DNA of 56,500 bases from NCBI GenBank assembly GCA_017541205.1, contig JAFXZO010000103.1:1-56500 (forward strand), given 5' to 3'. The stretch's first letter is position 1, and each line of letters begins with the position of its first letter. The notes below the pieces were generated by a model that was given only the letters and a program-made list of their open reading frames with translations, did no database searches and was not told the origin of the DNA. Positions 32,506-41,580 of the stretch are shown one piece after another. This DNA is from Clostridia bacterium. Lineage in GTDB: Bacteria > Bacillota > Clostridia > Christensenellales > Aristaeellaceae. Position numbers and translations under genes: made by a program.

Positions 32506-34820
32506 AGGCGCGCCCGTTTCATCGCCAGCGCCCGCTGACCGTCCTCGCGGCAGCCTATGGCCTGGGCGTTTGGGCGGGCGTTTCTTTTGCTTGGCGTCCG
32601 CTGCTTCCGCTCGCGGGCCTGATGCTTTCCGCGCTGATGGTTCTGCTTTTCTTCCGTCAGAAAAAGTCCCGCCTTCCCGGCTTCCTGATCGCCGCCCTTT
32701 TCATCGGCATGCTCCTTGGCGGTGTTTCCGCGCATCCCGCCCTGCCCGGCGAAGGCCGATTCCATGTCACCGGCGTATTGAGCGCCGACGCCGTTTTGCG
32801 TCCGGACGGCAAAGCGGCGGGGTATCTGGAACGGGTGCGGCTGTCCTCCGATTCCGGCGAAACCGCCGTTTCCAAGCTGTACTGGACGTATTATCCCGAC
32901 GCGGACGAGCCTTTCCTGCCCAAGGAAGGTGATCTCGTTTCCTTTGAAGGCCGCGTTTATCATCCCAAAGGCCAGGAAAACCCTTACGGCTTCGACTTCC
33001 GGATGTACCTGCTTCAAAAGGGAGTTCCGGCTGCTGTATCCGGCGCGTCGGACGCCCGGCGCCTTAGCCATCCCGGCCGCGGCCTGCGTTCCGTGCTCTA
33101 TCGCCTCCGCCAGGCCCTCGCCGAAAAAACGAACCGGATCTTTGGCGAAGACGGCGCCCTGCCGCAGGCGCTTTTGCTCGGCGAGCGCGAAAGCCTGCCC
33201 GAAGAAACCGTCAAAGGCTTCCGGGATGCCGGCGCCGCGCATGTGCTCGCTGTGTCCGGCCTTCATGTCGGCTTGCTGGCCGCCGTCCTCATGATCGCGC
33301 TTCGCCGGTTCCTATCCCCCAAGGCGCGGTTTTGGGTCCTGTTTGGCTTCCTGCTTTGCTACTGCGCGCTGCTTGGCTTTCCCGCCCCGGTCACCCGCGC
33401 GTCCATCCTGCTGTTGATCGCCTCCTTCCGGCGCGTGGTTCGCCGCGCGGCGGATCCCCTTTCGGCTCTCAGCGCCGCCTTTCTGCTGATCCTGCTCGTT
33501 TGGCCTCTCGATCTGTTTTCCGTCAGCTTCCAGCTGTCCTTCTGCGCTGTCCTTGGCATCGTGATCCTGGGGCCGGAGGTGAAACGCCGCCTGTCCTTCG
33601 TTGCTTCTTCGTCCGTGCGGGACAGCGTCAGCACGACCGTTTCCGCCACGGCGGGCGTCGTCCTTCCTTCAATCCAGGTCTTCCATCGCTTTTCCTGGGT
33701 CGGCCTCATCATCAATCCGCTCCTTTGCGCGGTATTCGGCGTTCTTTTGCCCGTCTATGGGCTCATCCTGGTCCTTGGCTGCATCTCCCTGCCCCTGGGG
33801 CAATTCTTCGCCCAGTGGATCAATCCGGTCACCCGGGGTGTGATCGCATGCATCTCGTTTTTGGGCAATCTTCCCTTCGCGTCCGTCCGCGTGCCTTCCC
33901 TGCCCTGGTACGCGGCGGCGGCCTGGGCCGTCCTGTGCGTGCTCGCCACCCGCTATGTCCTTCTGCGCGGCAAAACGAAGGCCGTGCTTTCGCTGGCGCT
34001 TGCGCTCGCATCCGCCGCCATTTGGCATTTTTCCCGCTGTACGGATGTGCAGTATATCCAGTTTTCCATGGGCCAGGCGGACTGCGCCATGATCCTGGAC
34101 GGCGCGGAAACCGTTCTCATCGACGCGGGCGAATACGGCGGCGATCCGGCCGATTATCTTCTCTCCACCGCCCGCCGCGCGGATCACCTCATCTTAACCC
34201 ACCTGCATAAGGATCACTGCCTGGGGGTCTATCAATTGCTGGAGGAAGAGATCCCGATCGGCGAAGTCATTCTGCCGGAGGGCGCGGAGGAACAGCGGGC
34301 CGATGAATCCTGCCTTCAGTTGATGGCGGAGCTTCGTGCGCGCGGCATCCCCATCCGTACGTTTTCGGCAGGCGACGCGCTGTTCCTTTCCCGCGTGAGC
34401 CTCTATGCCGTATGGCCGCTTCCGGGCACGGTCCGTCCCGGCCGGGACGCCAACCGCTATTGTCTCTGCCTCTTATGCGATCTGGACGGCTTCACCCTCT
34501 TTTCCGCCAGCGATCTTCCAAGCGACTATGAGCTCTATGCCGCCAGAAACGCGGATATCCTGAAGGTCGCCCACCACGGCAGCAAGTCCAGCACGGGCGA
34601 TGCGTTCCTCTCCGCCGTTTCTCCGAATTTTGCCCTGATTACCTCCAGTGGCAATTCCGCCGCCCTGCCGCATCCGGATACCCTTTCCCGCCTCGCGCAA
34701 AAGCATATCCCCGTCTGCCAAACCGGCCTCTCCGGCGCGCTCACCATCACTGTCCGGGATGGTCATGCCTCTCTCACGCCCTTCTTTGGGGAAATAAAGG
34801 TGCAGCATGAATCACAATGA
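32502..34820 (+). CDS. comEC: DNA uptake channel ComEC/Rec2
   Basis: A 772-residue membrane protein. I start it at GTG 32502, which overlaps the previous stop (GTGA); the open frame further upstream runs inside the MBL gene. The N-terminus has two or three membrane helices and an OB-like external domain (about 100-200), then the competence core (ALLLGERESLPEETVKGFRDAG, HVLAVSGLHVGLLAAV) with about eight helices, and a C-terminal MBL domain with THLHKDHCLGV and VAHHGSKSST. It carries single-stranded DNA across the membrane in natural transformation. It overlaps holA by 14 bases. Confidence 0.93.
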   Translation: MKARPFHRQRPLTVLAAAYGLGVWAGVSFAWRPLLPLAGLMLSALMVLLFFRQKKSRLPGFLIAALFIGMLLGGVSAHPALPGEGRFHVTGVLSADAVLRPDGKAAGYLERVRLSSDSGETAVSKLYWTYYPDADEPFLPKEGDLVSFEGRVYHPKGQENPYGFDFRMYLLQKGVPAAVSGASDARRLSHPGRGLRSVLYRLRQALAEKTNRIFGEDGALPQALLLGERESLPEETVKGFRDAGAAHVLAVSGLHVGLLAAVLMIALRRFLSPKARFWVLFGFLLCYCALLGFPAPVTRASILLLIASFRRVVRRAADPLSALSAAFLLILLVWPLDLFSVSFQLSFCAVLGIVILGPEVKRRLSFVASSSVRDSVSTTVSATAGVVLPSIQVFHRFSWVGLIINPLLCAVFGVLLPVYGLILVLGCISLPLGQFFAQWINPVTRGVIACISFLGNLPFASVRVPSLPWYAAAAWAVLCVLATRYVLLRGKTKAVLSLALALASAAIWHFSRCTDVQYIQFSMGQADCAMILDGAETVLIDAGEYGGDPADYLLSTARRADHLILTHLHKDHCLGVYQLLEEEIPIGEVILPEGAEEQRADESCLQLMAELRARGIPIRTFSAGDALFLSRVSLYAVWPLPGTVRPGRDANRYCLCLLCDLDGFTLFSASDLPSDYELYAARNADILKVAHHGSKSSTGDAFLSAVSPNFALITSSGNSAALPHPDTLSRLAQKHIPVCQTGLSGALTITVRDGHASLTPFFGEIKVQHESQ

Positions 34821-35844
34821 ATTTTTCTCATCGTTAAAAAGCGGTCAGCTCCATCCCTGTTATCTTTTTGAGGGCGAGGAGGAGTTCACCAAGGCCTCGG
34901 CCCTCAAAGCCATCCGGGAACACGTCGCGTCCGGCGATTTTGCCGCCATGAACGATACCCGCCTCGTCGATCCCGCGCCTGACGCGCTCATCGCCGCCGC
35001 GGAAACCCTGCCCTTTCTTTCCGATCGGCGGTTCATCGAGGTGCGGGACAGCGCCATGCTCCTTTCCGGCAAGGCCAAAGAGTATGATGAAGATATCGCC
35101 GTCCGCCGCCTGGACGAATATCTGGATCATTTGCCCGATACATCGGTGATCGTGTTTTACGTGCGCGGCAAGGCGGATGCCCGAAAAAAGCTGTATCAGT
35201 GCCTCAAAAAGAAAGCGCAGCTCGTTTCTTTCCAGCCGCTCGCCGATCAGGAGCTGACCCGCTGGATCGCCGCGACGCTGAAAAAGCAGGGCAAAAAAAT
35301 AAGCGCTTCCGCCTGTCAGCAGCTTTGGTTCACCGTCGGCAAGGATATGACGCTGCTCTATCAGGAAATCGGCAAGCTGACCGCATACGCCGGCGACGCG
35401 GACACCGTCACCGAACGGGACATCGCGGCGATCTGCGTCCAATCGACGGAATACAAGGTCTTCGATATGCTGGATATCCTGCTTTCCGGCCAGGGCGGCA
35501 AGGCCATGCGCATGCAGGAAGCTCTCCTGCGCGACGGCGAAGAACGCCTCATGATCCTTTCCCTCCTTGGCAGGCAGTGCCGCCAGATGTGCTATGCAAA
35601 GGCCCTGGCCGCGGACGGCGCGCAGCCCTATGAAATCGCGAACAAAACCGGCGCGCCCTCTTTCGCCGTGCAAAAGCTCCTGAATGCCGCCCGCGCCTAT
35701 TCCCTGTCCCAGCTCAAGCAGATCGCGCAGCTTTGTCTGGATACCGAATACCTCGTCAAAAGCGGCCAATTGAACGAAGCGGGCTCCCTGGAAGCAGTCA
35801 CGCTTCAGATCCTTTCCATGCGGGAGGCAAACCGATATGGCTGA
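34807..35844 (+). CDS. holA: DNA polymerase III delta subunit
   Basis: A 345-residue clamp-loader subunit that opens the beta sliding clamp. LHPCYLFEGEEEF (start of the AAA-like fold without a functional Walker A), LPFLSDRRFIEVRD, VSFQPLADQELTRWI and the C-terminal collar helices (LLGRQCRQM, LKQIAQLCLDTEYLVKSG) fit HolA. The gene overlaps comEC at its start and rsmG at its end; comEC-holA linkage is common in Bacillota. Confidence 0.93.
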   Translation: MNHNEFFSSLKSGQLHPCYLFEGEEEFTKASALKAIREHVASGDFAAMNDTRLVDPAPDALIAAAETLPFLSDRRFIEVRDSAMLLSGKAKEYDEDIAVRRLDEYLDHLPDTSVIVFYVRGKADARKKLYQCLKKKAQLVSFQPLADQELTRWIAATLKKQGKKISASACQQLWFTVGKDMTLLYQEIGKLTAYAGDADTVTERDIAAICVQSTEYKVFDMLDILLSGQGGKAMRMQEALLRDGEERLMILSLLGRQCRQMCYAKALAADGAQPYEIANKTGAPSFAVQKLLNAARAYSLSQLKQIAQLCLDTEYLVKSGQLNEAGSLEAVTLQILSMREANRYG

Positions 35845-36556
35845 TATCCTTTCTTTGCTCGAAAGCGCGGGCATCTCCGTTTCGCCCGCGTCCCTCCTGC
35901 AATTGGACGCGTATCTGTCCATGCTGCGGGATTGGAATCAGCGCATGGATCTGACCAGCGTGCCCGACGCGGAAATGGCCGAGCGCCATTTTCTGGATTC
36001 CCTTCTGCCGCTTGCCCGGACGCCGTTTTTCACGCCTTGCGCGCGTCTGATCGACGTGGGCACCGGCGCGGGCTTTCCGGGCCTGCCTATCGCGATCGTC
36101 CGGCCCGATCTGACGGTTGTGCTGCTCGAGGCGCAATCCAAGCGCTGCCAATTTTTGCAAGCCGTGATCGAGGCCCTGCGCATCCCAAACGCCCAGGTCT
36201 GTCCCTCCCGCGCTGAAATCGCGGGCAGGGAGGAGGCCCATCGCGAGCAGTACGATCTTGCCGTCGCCCGCGCCGTCGCGCCGCTGAACGTGCTTGCGGA
36301 ATATCTGCTCCCCTTCGTCCGCGTCGGCGGCCGCGCCCTGTGCTGGAAAGGCCCCGCAGCTTCGGAGGAAAGGCTGGACGGCCAGGCCGCCGCGAATCGC
36401 CTCGGCGGGCAATTGGAGGACGCGCTTCCCATGGACGCGGGCGCGACCGGCCGCGTCGTGATCCCCCTGCGGAAAAATGAAAAAACCCTTCCCCAGTTTC
36501 CGCGCAAAAACGGCATTCCCGTCAAGCGCCCCTTAAAATGCGACAGGACTCCTTGA
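35837..36556 (+). CDS. rsmG: 16S rRNA (guanine527-N7) methyltransferase
   Basis: A 239-residue SAM-dependent methyltransferase. MDLTSVPDAEMAERHFLDSL is the family's N-terminal signature, and IDVGTGAGFPGLPIAI is the SAM loop; VARAVAPLNVLAEYLLP is the conserved third segment. It modifies G527 in 16S rRNA. It overlaps holA by 8 bases and is the last gene of the operon. Confidence 0.95.
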   Translation: MADILSLLESAGISVSPASLLQLDAYLSMLRDWNQRMDLTSVPDAEMAERHFLDSLLPLARTPFFTPCARLIDVGTGAGFPGLPIAIVRPDLTVVLLEAQSKRCQFLQAVIEALRIPNAQVCPSRAEIAGREEAHREQYDLAVARAVAPLNVLAEYLLPFVRVGGRALCWKGPAASEERLDGQAAANRLGGQLEDALPMDAGATGRVVIPLRKNEKTLPQFPRKNGIPVKRPLKCDRTP

Positions 36557-36599
36557 AACTTCGCGCGTTTTCCTGTCCTTTCCCGTCGAACGCTTCCCG

Positions 36600-36634
36600 C
36601 CGCCGTCAAGGCATGGCCGGCAGGAGGTTTTTTT
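36600..36634 (+). terminator. Probable terminator after rsmG
   Basis: CCGCCG (36600-36605) pairs with CGGC-A-GG (36618-36624, one bulge), followed three bases later by T7 (36628-36634). Confidence 0.45.
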
Positions 36635-36657
36635 GTTTTGCAGAATGTTCCGTATGA

Positions 36658-36720
36658 GAGCGCGGCGGGCTTTTGGAAAACCTTTTGGGGGAAAAGGCTG
36701 GCCAAAAGCCTTCCGCGCTC
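36658..36720 (+). repeat. 63-base nested hairpin in the noc leader
   Basis: Three stacked perfect stems: 36658-36665 with 36713-36720 (8 bp), 36668-36676 with 36702-36710 (9 bp), 36681-36686 with 36692-36697 (6 bp). It ends 10 bases before the noc ribosome site (AAGGAGG, 36730-36736). No T run follows, so it is not a terminator. Confidence 0.8.
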
Positions 36721-36745
36721 GTTTTCGTGAAGGAGGCTGCTTCCC

Positions 36746-37555
36746 ATGAGCGTTTTGTACGAAGGCCAGTCCAATGCCTGCCGCCAGGCCTGCGCCCTGC
36801 CCATTGACAGGATATACCCCAATCCCCGCCAGCCCAGGAAGGGGTTTGACGAGCTCAAGCTCATGGAGCTTGCCTCCTCCATCCGCCAGCATGGGCTGCT
36901 CCAGCCCATCACCGTCCGGGCGGCGGGCGGCGGATATGAAATCGTGATGGGCGAACGCCGGTATCGGGCCTGCATGCTGCTGGGCTTTTCCCAGATCGAC
37001 GCCTTTATTCTTTCCGCAAGCGAGGGGGAAAGCGGCCTGCTCGCCCTGATCGAAAACCTGCAGCGCGAAGATCTGCACTATTTTGAGGAAGCCGAGGCCT
37101 ATGCGTCCATTCTGTCCCAGGGCGTCACCCAGGAAGCCCTGGCCCGCCGCCTGGGCAAAAGCGCTTCCGGCATCGCCAATAAGCTGCGTCTGATGAAGCT
37201 CTCCCCGGAGCTGAGGCAGTTTCTTCGGGAGGAAGGCTTATCCGAACGCCACGCCCGCGCGCTTCTGCCGCTTACGGACGCGGCGGCGCGCCTGCGCATC
37301 GCCCGCCAGGCCGCCCAGCAGCATCTGACCGTCCGGGAAACCGAAGCCCTCGTCCTCAAAGCGCAGCAGCGTCTTCCCACGTCGCCGCCCAAGCGCAAGG
37401 TCATCTCCCTCGTGCGCGATTCCCGCCTCTACATCAACGCCATTAAAAGCATCTGCAAGCAAATGCAGGATACGGGCCTCGACGCCCGCGTGGATACCGA
37501 TGATAACGAATTATGGACAGAAATCCGCATCCGAATTCAGAAAACCTTTCGATAA
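36746..37555 (+). CDS. noc: ParB/Noc-type chromosome partition or nucleoid occlusion protein
   Basis: A 269-residue ParB-fold CTPase. PNPRQPRKGFD and GERRYRA (69-75) are the CTP-binding boxes, ENLQREDLHYFEEAEAY is the third, and VTQEALARRLGKSASGIANKLR, shown here as QEALARRLGKSASGIANK, is the DNA-binding helix-turn-helix; a C-terminal dimer domain follows. Position right after rsmG favours Noc over Spo0J, but no parA follows and no parS or Noc site was noticed, so the choice is not certain. Confidence 0.85.
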   Translation: MSVLYEGQSNACRQACALPIDRIYPNPRQPRKGFDELKLMELASSIRQHGLLQPITVRAAGGGYEIVMGERRYRACMLLGFSQIDAFILSASEGESGLLALIENLQREDLHYFEEAEAYASILSQGVTQEALARRLGKSASGIANKLRLMKLSPELRQFLREEGLSERHARALLPLTDAAARLRIARQAAQQHLTVRETEALVLKAQQRLPTSPPKRKVISLVRDSRLYINAIKSICKQMQDTGLDARVDTDDNELWTEIRIRIQKTFR

Positions 37556-37603
37556 TTGTTAAAAGGTTCATGTCCTATTCACAATTTATTCATAACCTTT
37601 CTT

Positions 37604-37609
37604 TATAAT
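37604..37609 (+). promoter_or_regulatory. -10 element before candidate small RNA
   Basis: TATAAT, followed by a start region near 37614-37616. No good -35 at 17 bp; TTCACA lies at 37578-37583 with a long 20-bp spacer. Confidence 0.45.
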
Positions 37610-37613
37610 ATAA

Positions 37614-37688
37614 GCATGGACAGCAGATAGAGTCCACTACTCCTTTCAAAAAGGCGACCTGGTGGAGCAACAGGCCGCCTTTTTCATG
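37614..37688 (+). ncRNA. Candidate small RNA of about 75 nt
   Basis: Between noc and the convergent transporter operon. It begins just after TATAAT, has a 5-bp hairpin TGGAC/GTCCA (37617-37621, 37632-37636) and ends at a strong terminator hairpin (37648-37684). The only ATG inside (37616) reaches a stop after four codons. I know no matching RNA family. Confidence 0.4.
37648..37684. terminator. Bidirectional terminator between noc side and sugar ABC operon
   Basis: AAAAAGGCG-A-CCTG (37648-37661) pairs with CAGG-C-CGCCTTTTT (37671-37684), one mismatch, 9-base loop. T5 follows the stem on both strands, so it can end transcripts from both sides. Confidence 0.85.
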
Positions 37689-37737
37689 TCTTTCTTTTTT
37701 GATTCTTCCGGCTTTGGTTTTTCAATACCCGATCACA

Positions 37738-39291
37738 TCATCCCTTCACGCCGCCCGATGTCAGCCCCGCCACCAGATGCTTTTCAATGAACAGGAACAG
37801 GATCACCACCGGGATGGTGGCCAGCAGGGCGGAAGCGAACAGATAATGCCATTCGATCATATTGAATGATGAAAACTGGGTAATGCCCACCGTGATCGGC
37901 CGTTTGCCTGGCGTCGAAATGAGCACGGTGGAAATCGTGTATTCATTCCAGGAATTGATGAACACAAAAATCAGGGTGGTCACGATGCCGGGGGCTGCCA
38001 TAGGCAAAAGCACCCTTATCAGCGACCCCACGATCGAACAGCCGTCGATGCAGGCCGCCTGCTCCATTTCGGAGGAAATCGAAACGAACGTGCCCCGCAG
38101 CAGCCAGATCGCGAACGCCTGGTTGAACGCCGCGTTGATCAGCATCAGGCCCACCACGGAATCGTTCAGGTTCAGGCCGATCATCAGCCGGGAAATGCCA
38201 ACCAGCAGCACGACCGGCGCAAACATCTGGCTCATGATGACGAACCCCAGGAAGGCCTTTTTCCCCCGGAATTTCATGCGCGCCATGGCGTACGCCGCCG
38301 GTATGCCGCACAGCAGGCTGATGAGGGTCGCCCCGGCGGACAGGATCAGGCTGTTGCCCAGGTATTTGAGCACGTTCCTGCGCACGATATCCCCGTAATT
38401 GCTCCACATCCATTGAACGGGCAGCATGTTGAGGAAATACATATCGTTGGTCTCGGCCGCGGAACGCAGGCCTGTGATAAACATCACATAATACGGGTAC
38501 AGGATCAGCACGCACAGCGAGATCACGAACGCGTATAGCGCCCCGCGGCCCAAGGCTTCGCTCAGCTTCGCGTTCAGGCTGACGACCGCGCCGCAGATGA
38601 GCATAAAGCCCGGGATCAGCAGCGCCCACAGCCACGCCGTGCAGGAAAAGTCCATGCTCCCCAACAGCTGCCTGATCTTGTCGCCGCCCTTGCCGCCGTA
38701 AAGCAGGCCGTCCGCTCCTTGCAGCTCCCTGGTGATGTCCGCTTCCCGGGCGCCGGAAAGCACGGTGCCGATCGTCCGGGTAAAGAACCGCGTGATCGTC
38801 ATCGAAAACACCGGTACGAGCAGCAGCGCCAGGATCCCCGCCGCCACCGCGATTCCGTGGAGCCTGACGCCCTTTGTAAACGCCAGCGCCGCCGAAACGC
38901 ACGCAAGGATCAGCAGGAGCAGCAGCAGCTTTCCCGCGGGCACGCCGCTTTGGATCAGCTGCCAGCCGCTGAAATGCCCCTTGGTGGAGGCGGTGAACGT
39001 TATCATGCTGGATTGCGTGCCGTCGCTCTTGTCGCGAAGCGTTACGTCCTCTTTCAGCTGCACATCGCCAAATTCTTCGTAATCCTTGATCGCTTCTTCC
39101 ACTTCGGCTTTCACCGCGGTATACTTTTCATCCCCCTTGAACGTATTGGGGGATTTTTTCGTATACACGGCGGTGGCCGCTTCAAAGACCGGCAGGCAAA
39201 GGAGGATCACGGTCATCGCCAGCGCGCAAAGCGAAAGGATCCGGCCCGTCCGCTTGTTTTTTTCCAATCTGTCCGGCGAAAGCATCTTCAT
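37738..39291 (-). CDS. Sugar ABC transporter permease, MalG type, with long N-terminal extension
   Basis: A 517-residue permease; ATG 39291 overlaps the stop of the MalF-like gene (ATGA). The last 275 residues are an ordinary MalG permease with six helices and the EAA loop EQAACIDGCSIVGSLIRVLLP, read as E-Q-A-A-x-x-D-G-x(9)-L-P, that docks an ATPase. The first about 240 residues are additional: helices at about 14-34, 134-150, 157-177 and an external charged region (about 40-125). No ATPase gene is in this operon, so a shared MsmK-like ATPase elsewhere is implied. Confidence 0.85.
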   Translation of the reverse strand: MKMLSPDRLEKNKRTGRILSLCALAMTVILLCLPVFEAATAVYTKKSPNTFKGDEKYTAVKAEVEEAIKDYEEFGDVQLKEDVTLRDKSDGTQSSMITFTASTKGHFSGWQLIQSGVPAGKLLLLLLILACVSAALAFTKGVRLHGIAVAAGILALLLVPVFSMTITRFFTRTIGTVLSGAREADITRELQGADGLLYGGKGGDKIRQLLGSMDFSCTAWLWALLIPGFMLICGAVVSLNAKLSEALGRGALYAFVISLCVLILYPYYVMFITGLRSAAETNDMYFLNMLPVQWMWSNYGDIVRRNVLKYLGNSLILSAGATLISLLCGIPAAYAMARMKFRGKKAFLGFVIMSQMFAPVVLLVGISRLMIGLNLNDSVVGLMLINAAFNQAFAIWLLRGTFVSISSEMEQAACIDGCSIVGSLIRVLLPMAAPGIVTTLIFVFINSWNEYTISTVLISTPGKRPITVGITQFSSFNMIEWHYLFASALLATIPVVILFLFIEKHLVAGLTSGGVKG

Positions 39292-40175
39292 AGGTCTTCC
39301 TCCTTCCGCATGGACAGCATCATGTATGCCCCGGCCGCGATGCATAGGATCACGAACCCGATCACCGACATGGCGGTGGCGGGCCCCTTTTGCTGGTCAT
39401 AGAACGCGCGCATATACAGCAGCGTCACCATCGTATCCGTTTTATTGGCCGGCGCGCCTTTGGTGATGGTATACACGATGGGGAAAGAATTGAAAACATA
39501 AATGATATTCAAAACGGTGCTGACCGTCAGGGACGGGCGGACCAGCGGCAGCGTAATATGCCTCAGCTTTTTCCAGAAGCCCGCGCCGTCCACCGTCGCG
39601 GCCTCGTAATACGCCGCGTCGATGGACTGCAGGCCCGAAAGCACGCAGAACGTCACGAACGGAATGGTCACGAAAATGCCGATCCCGCATTCCCAGGCAA
39701 ATTCGATCTGATAGGTCAGGCGCCAGTTGACGGCGGTTTTGATGATGCCAAGGTTCAACAGCACGTTGTTCAGATTGCCGTATTCATATTTGATGATATA
39801 ATTCCAAACGCTCGCCTGGATCACCAGGGAGGTTGCCCACGGAAAAATCACGATCGAGCGGACGATCTTCCGCCCGAAAAATTCCGTATTCAGCGCCATG
39901 GCCACGATGAAGCCCAGCACCGTCGAAAGGCCCACCACGCTGACGACCCAGATCGCCGTATTGCCCATCACCGTGCCAAAAGCCTTGTCCTGCACCGCGG
40001 CCACAAAATTATCCAGCCCCGTAAAGCCTCCGACCACGCCCGCGCGGCTGATCTCGCTGAACGCCAACCGGAATACGATTAAAATGGGAAACACCACAAA
40101 AACCGACATCAGCACGATGCTCGGCAGCAGCCATAGATACGGGATCCATTTTTTCCGCACCAGGATGGTGTTCAT
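39288..40175 (-). CDS. Sugar ABC transporter permease, MalF type
   Basis: A 295-residue permease with six helices and EAA loop YYEAATVDGAGFWKKLRHI. ATG 40175 (MNTILVRKKW) has AGGGAG 10 bases before it; the open frame extends upstream to 40277 without a site. It partners with the MalG-type protein to import a carbohydrate in an ATP-driven way; sugar not determinable. Confidence 0.9.
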   Translation of the reverse strand: MNTILVRKKWIPYLWLLPSIVLMSVFVVFPILIVFRLAFSEISRAGVVGGFTGLDNFVAAVQDKAFGTVMGNTAIWVVSVVGLSTVLGFIVAMALNTEFFGRKIVRSIVIFPWATSLVIQASVWNYIIKYEYGNLNNVLLNLGIIKTAVNWRLTYQIEFAWECGIGIFVTIPFVTFCVLSGLQSIDAAYYEAATVDGAGFWKKLRHITLPLVRPSLTVSTVLNIIYVFNSFPIVYTITKGAPANKTDTMVTLLYMRAFYDQQKGPATAMSVIGFVILCIAAGAYMMLSMRKEEDL

Positions 40176-40248
40176 GGAAAGAACTCCCTTCGATTTATAC
40201 GAATGCTCGGCCAAAGAACATTGCGTACGAATTTCATCAGAAAGAAAG

Positions 40249-40272
40249 CGGGGCCGGTTTGACCCGGCCCCG
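40249..40272 (-). promoter_or_regulatory. GC-rich hairpin between binding-protein and permease genes
   Basis: Perfect 9-bp stem CGGGGCCGG/CCGGCCCCG with 6-base loop, 13 bases after the binding-protein stop. On the reverse strand it is followed by a broken T tract (CTTTCTTTCTG). It probably limits permease expression and stabilises the binding-protein mRNA. Confidence 0.7.
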
Positions 40273-40285
40273 TCCAAGCGTTTGA

Positions 40286-41554
40286 TTATTTGACCAGGGT
40301 CGCCTGCAGCTCATCCAGCAGCGTCTTCACATCGCCGCCGGTCAGCGCGTTCTGTTCCACGTTGATAACGCCCATCTTGATGGCGTCCCAGTTGTCCAGG
40401 GAGGTGGGATAGAACTGGCAGCTGTCCAGAACCTTCAGCCAGGCTTCAAAGGAGGGGTTCGCTTCCACCAGCGCGGCAACGGAGGAGTTGACGGCGGGCA
40501 GGAAGCCTTCCATGGAGACCCAGCCGACATAGTTTTCGGGCGCATAGAAGAAGGTCAGGAATTTGCCGATCGCTTCCTTGCGGGCGGCGTCTTCTTCGGC
40601 GGACAGGCTGTCGTCCTTGAACGCCATCACGCGGTCCATAACGCCGGTAGCGCCGGGGTTCGCGCCTTCGTTCACGGGCAGGGCGGCGGTGGCGAAGTTG
40701 ATGCCTTCATAGCCCTTCTGCGCCAGGTAGTCAGGCAGCTGGTTCGGCGCGATCACCATGGCCAGCTTGCCCGCGCCGAACATATCCTGCAGGTCATAGC
40801 GGGTCTGGGTGGCGGGGTTGGGGTTGGTGTAGCCCTTGTTGTAGAGGCCGATCGCAAATTCGATGGCTTCCACGTTCTTTTCGCTGTTCACGGCGATGTT
40901 GCCGTCGGCGTCCACGAAGCCGCCGTCGTTGTTCCATACATAGTAGGAGAACGCGGCCTGGCCTTCGTCCGTGGTCATATCAATGCCCCAGGGATACACT
41001 TCGCCGCCGTAGAAATCGATGATCGCCTGGCAGGCGTCTTCGAGCTCCGCCCAGGTGGCGGGCACTTTTTCCACGCCCGCTTCTTTGAGCAGGTCGATGT
41101 TGTAATACAGCGCGCGGGCGGAAGCCAGATCCGGCACGGCCCAAACGGTATCGTCGATCACGGACTGGGCGATGAAGGAGGGGAAGAAATCATTGAACAG
41201 TTCTTCCGAGCAATATTCCTTCACGGGCAGCAGCAGGCCTTCCGCGGCGTAGTTGGCGAACACGTCGATGTTGAGAATGTCGGGCGCCTTGTTGTTGGAA
41301 ATGCGGGTGGACACTTCGGTGTACACGTCGTTCCAGCTCACCACGTCCAGATTCAGCTTGATGCCGGGGTTTTCCGCTTCAAATTTGGCCACGAAGTTGG
41401 TGCCGTCCATCCCCGTGCCCAGGAACCAATCTTCCGTCTTGGGGCCATACTGGCAAATGATGACGTCCAGGGTGATGGTGTCTTCCGCGCTCACAAACGC
41501 CGCGCAGGACAGCGCCATCATCACAACCAGCAGCATAGCAACGATTTTCCTCAT
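40286..41554 (-). CDS. Extracellular sugar-binding protein (ABC family 1)
   Basis: A 422-residue binding protein. ATG 41554 has GGAGG 8 bases upstream. Residues about 1-24 form a signal peptide ending AAFVSA-ED, a signal peptidase I site; ALSC is a poor lipobox, so it may not be a lipoprotein. The mature part has family 1 features such as FAKFEAENPGIKLNLDVVSW and DEGQAAFSYYVWNNDGGF. It is first in the operon and delivers sugar to the two permeases. Confidence 0.9.
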   Translation of the reverse strand: MRKIVAMLLVVMMALSCAAFVSAEDTITLDVIICQYGPKTEDWFLGTGMDGTNFVAKFEAENPGIKLNLDVVSWNDVYTEVSTRISNNKAPDILNIDVFANYAAEGLLLPVKEYCSEELFNDFFPSFIAQSVIDDTVWAVPDLASARALYYNIDLLKEAGVEKVPATWAELEDACQAIIDFYGGEVYPWGIDMTTDEGQAAFSYYVWNNDGGFVDADGNIAVNSEKNVEAIEFAIGLYNKGYTNPNPATQTRYDLQDMFGAGKLAMVIAPNQLPDYLAQKGYEGINFATAALPVNEGANPGATGVMDRVMAFKDDSLSAEEDAARKEAIGKFLTFFYAPENYVGWVSMEGFLPAVNSSVAALVEANPSFEAWLKVLDSCQFYPTSLDNWDAIKMGVINVEQNALTGGDVKTLLDELQATLVK

Positions 41555-41580
41555 GGTATTCCCTCCATTTATATTTTTTT

